Origin: Clostridiales bacterium
Lineage (GTDB): Bacteria; Bacillota; Clostridia; Lutisporales; Lutisporaceae
DNA: 9,152 bases
Reading direction: 5' to 3'
Assembly (NCBI GenBank): GCA_012522255.1
Contig: JAAYKT010000213.1
Coordinates: forward strand, 1-9,152
The notes beneath the pieces are model-generated. The model saw only the letters and a list, made by a program, of their open reading frames with translations. It was not told the origin of the DNA and searched no databases. Made by a program: the position numbers and the translations under genes. Shown here piece after piece: positions 1 to 5,361 of this stretch (position 1 is the stretch's first letter; every line of letters starts with the position of its first letter).

Positions 1-110
1 ATTTTATCATATAAAGTTTTTATAAAAAAGGTTGCCAGTCAATATTTTTCCATAGGGCCGTTATATCTATATTTCTTTCATGCCCATTTATATAGCAAGA
101 TATACTCTTA

Positions 111-138
111 AAGAAAAATACCGGAGATTATTCTCCGG
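111..138 (-). terminator. Intrinsic terminator of the Met-rich gene, overlapping its stop codon
   Basis: A perfect 7-bp stem (CCGGAGA 121-127 with TCTCCGG 132-138) closes a 4-base loop, TTAT. Read on the minus strand it is followed by TATTTTTCTTT. The TAA stop codon at 130-128 lies inside the loop, so the last codons form one arm of the terminator. Confidence 0.8.
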
Positions 139-595
139 CACCGAAAAGTCTTTCATCTTCATCACACCAATTCTTTACATCCCATTCACAACCTTTACAT
201 TTTTTGGGAACAGTATCCGGTGTACATTGTATTGGTTTTGAGCCTGCCGGCTTTTCCTGCATTGGTGTATGAGTTGGCGGCATCACCTGTGTTGATTCCG
301 GACCCATTGGTTTCATTGGAATACCTTGAATGGGAACAGGGGGCATATTCATATCCTGTATATCTTGCCCGGGCATCATGGGCATATCCTGCATCGGCAT
401 CATGGGCGCTCCCTGCATGGGCATCATCTGCATTCCCTGCATTGGCGTCATCGGCATTCCCTGCATTGGTGCCATATGCATTGTGGGACAATTAGTTATA
501 GCCCATTGCAACAGAGGGCATCCCATCATGGGACAGTTTAGCATTTTCATGTCCATTTCATCCAATTCTTTATCCATACATTCAAATTCTTCCAC
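128..595 (-). CDS. Methionine-rich, cysteine-flanked octapeptide-repeat protein (unknown function)
   Basis: I do not recognise a named family. From a GTG start the protein has 155 residues, 29 of them Met counting the initiator. The N-terminal part (1-40) is acidic and then carries Cys 6, 21, 26 and 36. Residues 43-82 are repeats of about eight residues built on PMQGxPMM. A Pro-rich linker follows, and the C-terminus has a second Cys cluster (124, 133, 136, 144, including CKGC). There is no signal peptide or membrane segment, so it is probably cytoplasmic or inside a developing spore. The GTG is chosen because AGGAGGT (603-609) lies 7 bases upstream. The open frame continues upstream to 718 but runs through the candidate promoter and lacks a ribosome site, and an ATG at 577 is a weaker alternative. 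MxM-type spacing plus Cys pairs would suit soft-metal (copper) binding, and Met/Pro/Gln repeats also occur in spore-coat-like proteins. Both ideas are inference. Confidence 0.75.
   Translation of the reverse strand: MEEFECMDKELDEMDMKMLNCPMMGCPLLQWAITNCPTMHMAPMQGMPMTPMQGMQMMPMQGAPMMPMQDMPMMPGQDIQDMNMPPVPIQGIPMKPMGPESTQVMPPTHTPMQEKPAGSKPIQCTPDTVPKKCKGCEWDVKNWCDEDERLFGAGE
350..469 (-). repeat. 24-base coding repeats (octapeptide PMQGxPMM-like)
   Basis: Five consecutive 24-base units encode PMQGMPMT, PMQGMQMM, PMQGAPMM, PMQDMPMM and the degenerate PGQDIQDM. A further relic, PIQGIPMK, lies just downstream at residues 88-95. On the plus strand the units appear as repeats of the type CCCTGCAT(T/C)GGC(G/A)TCAT. 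The array explains the many open frames seen here on both strands, which are shadows of the low-complexity sequence. Such arrays expand and contract easily, so copy number may vary between strains. Confidence 0.85.
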
Positions 596-602
596 TTTAT
601 AG

Positions 603-609
603 ACCTCCT
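603..609 (-). promoter_or_regulatory. Ribosome binding site deciding the GTG start
   Basis: The minus strand has AGGAGGT, then CTATAAA (7 bases), then GTG at 595-593. This is a near-perfect Shine-Dalgarno with good spacing. The first in-frame ATG (577) is 25 bases downstream of the site, too far to be the preferred start. Confidence 0.75.
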
Positions 610-627
610 GAAATTTAATACCACTAA

Positions 628-657
628 CATATATATTCCTTACCGATGCAATATGAC
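628..657 (-). promoter_or_regulatory. Candidate sigma-E-like promoter of the Met-rich gene
   Basis: The minus strand reads GTCATATT (657-650), 14 bases, then TATATATG (635-628). The first element equals the -35 consensus known for Bacillus mother-cell sigma-E (GKCATATT). The second only partly resembles the -10 consensus CATACAnT. A start near 620 would leave a short leader containing the AGGAGGT site at 603-609. This fits the GTG start at 595 and argues against the longer open frame. The -10 match is weak, so sigma-A or another factor remains possible. Confidence 0.4.
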
Positions 658-689
658 ACCTCAAATTCAAAAAAGCACCATGACATATA

Positions 690-730
690 TAACTCCTCAT
701 TACGGTGCCGGGCACCAAAAAGAGGAGTTA
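690..730. repeat. Large interrupted inverted repeat between spoVG and the Met-rich gene
   Basis: TAACTCCTC (690-698) pairs perfectly with GAGGAGTTA (722-730). Nested inside is GGTGCC (704-709) facing GGCACC (711-716), separated from the outer stem by a 5/5 internal loop (ATTAC against AAAAA). No T-tract follows on either strand, so it is not a standard terminator. It lies upstream of the candidate promoter of the Met-rich gene and downstream of the spoVG terminator. It could be an operator, an RNA processing element in read-through transcripts, or a small mobile repeat. Confidence 0.6.
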
Positions 731-742
731 TTGCTGCTAATG

Positions 743-774
743 TAAAAAGTCCCTTTCCTGATGGAAAAGGACTT
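743..774 (-). terminator. Intrinsic terminator of spoVG
   Basis: AAGTCC (747-752) pairs with GGACTT (769-774). After one C/A mismatch, TTTCC (754-758) pairs with GGAAA (763-767) around a TGAT loop. Read on the minus strand the stem is followed by TTTTTAC. It begins about 10 bases after the spoVG stop codon. Confidence 0.85.
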
Positions 775-784
775 AAAACAAAAA

Positions 785-1048
785 TTATTCTACATCTTTA
801 ACTTTTTCGTATTCTGCTAAAATTGCTGTCTGAATCCGTGCTCTGGTAGGAGAGTTAAGAGGATGAGCTATATCTTTAAACTCTCCATCCGGTGTTTTCC
901 TGCTTGGCATAGCTATAAAAAGATTTTCCTGTCCTTCTATAACCTTAATATCATGTACAACAAACTCGTTATCGAAAGTTACTGAAACTACTGCTTTCAT
1001 CTTACCTTCCACATTGATTTTTCTGATTCTTACATCAGTAATATTCAT
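785..1048 (-). CDS. spoVG: SpoVG, sporulation and cell-envelope regulator
   Basis: The 87-residue protein matches SpoVG along its whole length, which is the family's normal size. The N-terminus MNITDVRIRK and the signature block FIAMPSRKTPDGEFKDIAHP (residues 44-63), followed by LNSPTRARI, are diagnostic. In Bacillus SpoVG affects asymmetric septation at stage V/II of sporulation. In several Gram-positive bacteria it is a small nucleic-acid-binding regulator of envelope and virulence genes. The ATG at 1048 is chosen because a GGAAGGTGG-type ribosome site precedes it by about 8 bases and the sigma-H promoter at 1104-1132 lies immediately upstream. The longer open frame to 1114 would start inside that promoter. 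The gene stands alone between its own promoter and terminator and is divergent from murC. The glmU gene commonly found beside it is not downstream. Confidence 0.96.
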   Translation of the reverse strand: MNITDVRIRKINVEGKMKAVVSVTFDNEFVVHDIKVIEGQENLFIAMPSRKTPDGEFKDIAHPLNSPTRARIQTAILAEYEKVKDVE

Positions 1049-1103
1049 ACTGCTCACCACCTTCCTGCCCAAATGCACGGTCAATAAAAGTTGAATAAAT
1101 AAA

Positions 1104-1132
1104 ATATTCGCCATAAACTAAATATATCCTTC
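1104..1132 (-). promoter_or_regulatory. Sigma-H promoter of spoVG
   Basis: The minus strand reads GAAGGATAT (1132-1124), an 11-base spacer, then GGCGAATAT (1112-1104). Both elements fit the sigma-H consensus known from Bacillus (RnAGGAwww and RnnGAATww) at every defined position and with the usual spacing. spoVG is a classic sigma-H gene in Bacillus. A start near 1097 gives a leader of about 50 bases. Transition-state or early-sporulation expression is therefore likely. Confidence 0.8.
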
Positions 1133-1230
1133 TTTTAAAATGGAAATTTTCAGAAAATATGCATAAATCTTCGTATTTTTAAATCAAAATCGGGGTGTTT
1201 TTTTAATCTGCAACATTTTCTATTTTATAA

Positions 1231-1258
1231 ATAGTAGTGCAATAGGACAAACTACTAT
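1231..1258. repeat. 8-bp inverted repeat, possible operator
   Basis: ATAGTAGT (1231-1238) faces ACTACTAT (1251-1258) across 12 bases (GCAATAGGACAA). The arm centres are 20 bp apart, about two helical turns, which would suit a dimeric repressor. No T-tract follows, so it is unlikely to be a terminator. It may also be chance in AT-rich sequence. Confidence 0.35.
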
Positions 1259-1323
1259 ATTAAGAAGTATTTTTTCCAGTGCGTGTCCTTTTATACTAAA
1301 CATTTTATCCTTGTTTCTTTTAA

Positions 1324-1352
1324 TTGCATAAATTAAATGATAATACTATATA
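1324..1352 (+). promoter_or_regulatory. Candidate sigma-A promoter of murC
   Basis: TTGCAT (1324-1329), a 17-base spacer, then TATATA (1347-1352) resembles a vegetative promoter, with the first four -35 bases close to consensus. It would give a leader of about 115 bases. The surrounding sequence is very AT-rich, so other -10-like hexamers such as TATTAT (1425-1430) exist, but that one lacks a good -35. Confidence 0.35.
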
Positions 1353-1474
1353 TAGGTAATTATAAAGGTTATAATAATTATAAAAACAATGCATATTTAA
1401 ATCCCAATTTTAGCTAATTAAACGTATTATATAAAGGTAATTATTAAGATAACAATTTAAGGAGTGCTAACAGT

Positions 1475-2854
1475 ATGTTATTTTCAAAAAATATTAAAAA
1501 AATACACTTTATCGGCATTGGCGGCATCAGCATGAGTGGCTTGGCAGAAATAGCCATATACAAAGGGTTTAAGGTTTCAGGTTCTGATATACAAAACAGC
1601 CACCTAATTGAAAAGTTAGTAAGTGACGGTGCCTTAATAAATATACCTCATGACGAAAACAATATTTCTGATGCTGACCTTATAGTTTATACATCCGCAG
1701 TAAAAGAAGATAATCCGGAAATGATCAAAGCCCGGGAATTGGAATTACCTATAATGGACAGAGCAACATTTTTAGGAAGCATTATGAAAACTTTCAAATA
1801 TGGCATAGCCGTGGCGGGTTGTCATGGAAAAACGACTACCACATCAATAATATCTTTAATTTTAAAAGATTCAGATCTTGACCCCACAGTACTTATCGGG
1901 GGAGAATTAGATGCAATCGGAGGCAATGTCAGGATAGGGGGAAGCCCATATTTCATCACGGAAGCATGCGAATATATGGAGAACTTTTTAAAGTTTCATC
2001 CCTTTATCGGAGTAATCTTAAATGTCGGCGAGGATTATTTAGATTATTTTAGAGATTTGGATCACATTAAATCCGCATTTTTAAAATTTGCCAAGTTGAT
2101 ACCCAAAGAAGGTTGTTTGGTCTTATGCAATGATGATCCTAATACCCGTGAAATAGCTTCTTCAGTATCTTGCAATATAAAAACATACGGTATTAAAAAT
2201 GAAAGTGACTATATGGCAAAAAATATCAAATACAATAAATTAGGCCACCCATCCTTCAAGGTTTTTAAAAATGGCGAGTTCAGCGGTGAATTTAACTTAG
2301 GCATATTAGGAGAGTACAATATTTTAAACTCCTTAGCTTCTATAGCTGTATCAGATTTTTTAGGTATTCCTTTTGAAACAATAAATAAAACAATAGAAGG
2401 TTTTAAAGGTACGCATAGGCGTTTTGAACTAAAAGGTACCTATAATGATATCACTGTCATTGATGACTATGCACATCATCCCACAGAAATAAAGGTAACC
2501 TTGGAAGCTGCAAGAAAAACAAAGCATAATAAAATATGGTGCATATTCCAGCCTCATACTTACACAAGAACAAAAGCTTTACTGAATGAATTCGCAAATT
2601 CTTTCAATAATGCTGATAAAGTAATTATAAGTGATATTTACGCCTCAAGAGAAAAAAATGATGGCTTAATACATTCAAAAGATTTAACTGCTGAAATCAA
2701 TAAATACAAAGATATCGCTGTTTATATAGATGGGTTTGATAATATTGCGAGATATATTGCTAAAAATGCCAGGCCCGGTGATTTGGTCATGACTGTAGGT
2801 GCTGGAAATATAACCGATTTGGGACCTATGATACTTAGTGAAATGAGAAAATAG
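1475..2854 (+). CDS. murC: UDP-N-acetylmuramate--L-alanine ligase
   Basis: MurC is a cytoplasmic enzyme that uses ATP to join L-alanine to UDP-MurNAc, the first peptide step of peptidoglycan precursor synthesis. The 459 residues match the family length. Visible motifs are the nucleotide-sugar Rossmann loop GIGGISMSGL (14-23), the ATP P-loop AGCHGKTTTT (114-123, Lys119), Asn151, EACE (163-166), GTHRRFE (312-318), DDYAHHPTEI (330-339) and the C-terminal FQPHTYTRTK (358-367). ATG 1475 has AAGGAG about 10 bases upstream. Two oddities are visible. The usual DHLD motif of Mur ligases reads DYLD (187-190), replacing a normally invariant metal-binding His by Tyr188. The usual GxHN motif reads GEYN (279-282). 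The P-loop has GCHGKT where GTHGKT is common. It is probably functional because every other motif is intact, but a diverged second copy cannot be excluded. Confidence 0.93.
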   Translation: MLFSKNIKKIHFIGIGGISMSGLAEIAIYKGFKVSGSDIQNSHLIEKLVSDGALINIPHDENNISDADLIVYTSAVKEDNPEMIKARELELPIMDRATFLGSIMKTFKYGIAVAGCHGKTTTTSIISLILKDSDLDPTVLIGGELDAIGGNVRIGGSPYFITEACEYMENFLKFHPFIGVILNVGEDYLDYFRDLDHIKSAFLKFAKLIPKEGCLVLCNDDPNTREIASSVSCNIKTYGIKNESDYMAKNIKYNKLGHPSFKVFKNGEFSGEFNLGILGEYNILNSLASIAVSDFLGIPFETINKTIEGFKGTHRRFELKGTYNDITVIDDYAHHPTEIKVTLEAARKTKHNKIWCIFQPHTYTRTKALLNEFANSFNNADKVIISDIYASREKNDGLIHSKDLTAEINKYKDIAVYIDGFDNIARYIAKNARPGDLVMTVGAGNITDLGPMILSEMRK

Positions 2855-2870
2855 ATTTTTAAGAAATGGC

Positions 2871-2933
2871 ATACCTCCAAAGTAGACAGTCTAATTAATT
2901 AAAATTAGATTAACTGCTTGGAGGTATTTTTTT
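2871..2933 (+). terminator. Long composite intrinsic terminator of murC
   Basis: A perfect 10-bp outer stem (ATACCTCCAA 2871-2880 with TTGGAGGTAT 2918-2927) is followed by a run of seven T. Inside it, TCTAATT (2890-2896) pairs with AATTAGA (2903-2909), and a short CAG/CTG pairing sits between the two stems, giving a bulged long hairpin. It separates murC from the convergent tctA. No good T-tract lies on the minus side, so it mainly serves murC. Confidence 0.85.
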
Positions 2934-3009
2934 CTTATTATTTATTGCTAAATGTTAGGGTTAAGTCATATCATAAATTAAAAAATATATAAGTATAACC
3001 AAAAAAGTC

Positions 3010-4500
3010 TTAATGGTCATTTTTCATTAGGCGGCGAAGCTGGGGAACATTTGAAACCACTACAAATATTATTAAAAATGTTAGTATTATGGTAATCGGG
3101 CGGCCAAAAAGTGCCACAAAAAATCTTTCTTCAGAAGAGGCCAAAGAAACAGCCCTTCTAAAGTTTGAATCCATCATTCCACCTAAAACAATTGCCAAAA
3201 TCATCGGAGCTGCCGGGTAATTCCGCCTTCTCATAATAAAGCCTGTAATACCAAATAAAAACATCAAGGTTACATCGAAAAGTCTGTTATTATATGCAAA
3301 AGCAGCGACTATACAAAGTACAATTATCACCGGCATCAATATCCTTTTTGGTATGGTAACGACTTTGCCGATATTTGGCCCCATAAATAAACCAAGAAGC
3401 AATAAGAAAACACTCCCAATCAGGCCCCCGGCAAATATTGCATAAAACATATGAGGATTTGACTTTATAAACATCGGGCCCGGCTGAAGTCCATGAACAT
3501 AGAATACAGACAGTATTATCGCTGTAACCGCATCTCCGGGAACAGCAAGTGTGAGCATGGGTATTAAAGCTCCTCCGATGCATGCATTATTGGCTGATTC
3601 ACTTGCCACAATCCCTTCAATTTGACCTTCACCAAAAGGTACAGGTGTATCCTTCTTGATCCTTTTAGCCTCTCCATATGCCAAAAATGAAGCTATTGGC
3701 CCGCCGACACCCGGCAATACTCCTACAAAAGTGCCTATAGTACAATAGTATAAAGAGCGAAAAAAATACCTAAACATTTCTCTTATAGGCACTTTGGTTT
3801 TTGCAATATTTAAAACTTCTGATTCCAAACGCCCCTCGGAAACTATGATTAAAACCTCTGATAACCCAAATAAACCAATCAACACAGGTACAATATTTAT
3901 TCCCGTTTGCAATCCATATATTCCAAAAGTCAAACGTGGAATGCCCAGTACGGAATCTATCCCAACCATACTGACAACCAAACCTATTGCTGCACTTATC
4001 AGTCCTTTGGTAAAAATCTTTCCGGTTAACGAGCCAACAGTTGTGAGTCCAAATATTGCCAACAGAAAATAGTCCATAGGCGTAAATTTAAGGGCAATAT
4101 TTGAAATAGGCCCCGCAAAGACTCCTAAAGCGGTGAACCCGAATAGTGAACCTATAAAAGAATAGAACGTGGCATATTTCAAGGCTTTATAAGCCTCTCC
4201 TTTTTGTGCCAGAGGATATCCATCCAAAGTAGTAACCACTGAAGAAGGGGCACCGGGGATGTTGATAAGAATTGCAGAAATGGCACCGGAATATACTCCG
4301 ACCACATATACGCCCATTATAGTAGCCAAGGCATGCTCAGTTGACCAGGAATATGTAACAGAAACCAACAAAGCTGTTGCCATAGAAACGGAAAGCCCCG
4401 GAATTGCACCGATAAACATACCTGCCATGGCACCTATAAATACCATAATAATAAATTGGATATTATAAAAATAAGGCAATATGCCTGAAAAAATAGTCAA
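3010..4500 (-). CDS. tctA: Tripartite tricarboxylate transporter, large membrane subunit TctA
   Basis: TctA is the multi-spanning permease of the TTT family. It uses an ion gradient to move a carboxylate delivered by the binding protein TctC. The 496 residues form about ten to twelve hydrophobic segments, the usual size. Family hallmarks are GAIPGLSVSMATALL (31-45), INIPGAPSS (79-87), the second internal-repeat motif GVLPGVGGPIASFLAYGEAKR (260-280) and ESANNACIGGALIPMLTLAVPGD (301-323). The start is TTG at 4500 because AAAGGTGA (4507-4514) precedes it by 6 bases. The site begins directly after the tctB stop, so the two genes are probably translationally coupled. An out-of-frame ATG overlapping this site is a decoy. 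tctA is the last gene of the operon and converges with murC. The substrate cannot be read from the sequence; TTT systems carry citrate, tartrate, aromatic acids and others. Confidence 0.95.
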   Translation of the reverse strand: MTIFSGILPYFYNIQFIIMVFIGAMAGMFIGAIPGLSVSMATALLVSVTYSWSTEHALATIMGVYVVGVYSGAISAILINIPGAPSSVVTTLDGYPLAQKGEAYKALKYATFYSFIGSLFGFTALGVFAGPISNIALKFTPMDYFLLAIFGLTTVGSLTGKIFTKGLISAAIGLVVSMVGIDSVLGIPRLTFGIYGLQTGINIVPVLIGLFGLSEVLIIVSEGRLESEVLNIAKTKVPIREMFRYFFRSLYYCTIGTFVGVLPGVGGPIASFLAYGEAKRIKKDTPVPFGEGQIEGIVASESANNACIGGALIPMLTLAVPGDAVTAIILSVFYVHGLQPGPMFIKSNPHMFYAIFAGGLIGSVFLLLLGLFMGPNIGKVVTIPKRILMPVIIVLCIVAAFAYNNRLFDVTLMFLFGITGFIMRRRNYPAAPMILAIVLGGMMDSNFRRAVSLASSEERFFVALFGRPITIILTFLIIFVVVSNVPQLRRLMKNDH

Positions 4501-4514
4501 GACTCATCACCTTT

Positions 4515-4976
4515 CTATGTCAGCATTACTTTTAGGAATATTGAAAACAAAACATAAATACCTGTTGAAACCCCCGTAGACATGACAACTATCAGCCAAA
4601 TCCTTCTTTCGCCGAAATAAAAAAACAAAATAGATAAAAATAAAATTGTAGCTATTACAAAACCTGTAAAACCCATCATGTTATAGTAAACAACCGTCGA
4701 TAATATGGTAACGGCGACATCCTTAAAATGGATATTTAATTTTTTTCTGTCGCCCTCCTGCATCTTTTCCTTTATTCCAATATTGAATAGTGAAAGAGAA
4801 AGAAAAAACACAATTATTGATATCATTACAGGGAACAGATAAGGAGATGTTTTCCAGATTATATTTTTGTTGTTATAATGGTTGAACACAGAATAAGCCA
4901 ACAGCAGAAGTGATGATATAAAAAATATAATGCTTTCCAAAATATTATTATTATATTTCATCTTGTATTTTTCCAA
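4515..4976 (-). CDS. tctB: Tripartite tricarboxylate transporter, small membrane subunit TctB
   Basis: TctB is the small, poorly conserved integral membrane partner of TctA. The protein of about 153 residues has four hydrophobic segments. Two lie in the N-terminal half (around ILESIIFFISSLLLLAYSVF and YLFPVMISIIVFFLSLSL), followed by a charged loop, and two lie in the C-terminal half. This is the normal TctB size and topology. Assignment rests on this architecture and on its place directly before tctA. The start is chosen as TTG 4976, with AGAGGTG (4983-4989) 6 bases upstream. The GTG at 4985 lies inside that site and gives three more residues, and ATG 4952 would be far from it. The 105-base gap upstream carries a direct repeat (5005-5046). 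Confidence 0.85.
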   Translation of the reverse strand: MEKYKMKYNNNILESIIFFISSLLLLAYSVFNHYNNKNIIWKTSPYLFPVMISIIVFFLSLSLFNIGIKEKMQEGDRKKLNIHFKDVAVTILSTVVYYNMMGFTGFVIATILFLSILFFYFGERRIWLIVVMSTGVSTGIYVLFSIFLKVMLT

Positions 4977-5004
4977 TATGTTCACCTCTTACCTTATCTT
5001 TCGA

Positions 5005-5046
5005 TCTATTTTATATATCCCCAGATGTCTATTTTTTATATACCCC
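5005..5046 (-). repeat. Imperfect tandem direct repeat upstream of tctB
   Basis: On the minus strand GGGGTATATAAAAAATAGA (5046-5028) is followed by GGGGATATATAAAATAGA (5022-5005). The two copies differ by one base change and one base of length. The repeat period is about 23-24 bp, close to two helical turns, as seen in paired regulator sites. It lies in the 105-base gap between the small zinc-ribbon gene and tctB. No clear promoter accompanies it. Confidence 0.5.
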
Positions 5047-5081
5047 ATAACAGTTCTGTTTACTGCCATATAAATTGTTAT

Positions 5082-5330
5082 CTATACATCCTCATCTTCT
5101 AATTTATATCCGCATTCGGGGCAATAGTTTGGTTTTTTGCTACGAATATTAAAAGGCTTGTTGCAGTTAGGACATTTATAGTACATACATGTCTGGAAAA
5201 TACTGCCTAACATAATAACAACTCCTACAAATGCAATCCATTCTATTTCCGTCAAACCGAATATGATTGCTATTGCAAGTCCCACCCAAAGACCAATTTC
5301 CTTAATCAAATAGCTTTTTTTATAATCCAT
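5082..5330 (-). CDS. Small membrane protein with C-terminal zinc ribbon, inside TTT operon
   Basis: The 82-residue protein has two predicted membrane helices (about 12-27 and 30-47) joined by a very short turn. A soluble C-terminal domain follows with CPNC (53-56) and CPEC (70-73), the four-Cys pattern of a small zinc ribbon, and then an acidic tail. The pattern suggests a hairpin in the membrane with the zinc ribbon most likely on the cytoplasmic face. I do not recognise a named family. ATG 5330 is preceded by GTGAGG at 7 bases. It sits 31 bases after tctC and 105 bases before tctB on the same strand, where TTT operons usually have no extra gene. It could assist assembly or regulation of the transporter, but this is inference from position alone. 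Frame, ribosome site and Cys motifs make it a real gene. Confidence 0.82.
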   Translation of the reverse strand: MDYKKSYLIKEIGLWVGLAIAIIFGLTEIEWIAFVGVVIMLGSIFQTCMYYKCPNCNKPFNIRSKKPNYCPECGYKLEDEDV

Positions 5331-5361
5331 AGCTTAACCTCACTTGATAAAAATAGTTTAC

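Larger units (their letters stand above)
1049..1474. other. Divergent AT-rich intergenic region between spoVG and murC
   Basis: No credible gene lies in these 426 bases. The left part holds the spoVG leader and sigma-H promoter. The middle has an 8-bp inverted repeat (1231-1258). The right part has a candidate sigma-A promoter for murC and a direct repeat of AGGTAATTAT (1354-1363 and 1435-1444), the second copy ending about 30 bases before murC. The murC ribosome site AAGGAG lies about 10 bases before its ATG. I see no riboswitch or T-box hallmark. Confidence 0.6.

Noticed and set aside
1..110. Possible small minus-strand gene at the left edge
   Set aside because: The few ATG codons are followed quickly by stops and no ribosome site or hairpin is visible. 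It appears to be plain AT-rich intergenic sequence.
350..469. CRISPR-like array
   Set aside because: The 24-base units are contiguous, in frame and encode the octapeptide repeat. There are no unique spacers and no cas genes.
220..602. Several plus-strand open frames (220-495, 326-541, 330-602) and one other minus frame (195-491)
   Set aside because: They are shadows of the 24-base repeats and proline-rich low-complexity sequence of the Met-rich gene. None has a ribosome site or a sensible composition.
596..718. N-terminal extension of the Met-rich gene up to 718
   Set aside because: The extension runs through the candidate promoter and the inverted repeat, and has no ribosome site. The strong AGGAGGT at 603-609 points to GTG 595.
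1049..1114. N-terminal extension of SpoVG up to 1114
   Set aside because: It would start inside the sigma-H promoter, and SpoVG proteins normally begin at the MNITDVR-type sequence.
2684..2872. Minus-strand 62-codon frame over the 3' end of murC
   Set aside because: It is antisense to conserved MurC coding sequence and has no family resemblance or ribosome site.
2941..3009. Terminator for tctA on the minus strand
   Set aside because: Only a weak GGTTA/TAACC pairing with a long loop is present and no T-tract sits in the right place. I could not support a terminator call.
3290..4468. Open frames in other registers over tctA (3290-3583 minus, 3794-4072 plus, 4259-4468 plus)
   Set aside because: They overlap a strongly supported TctA frame and their translations resemble no protein family.
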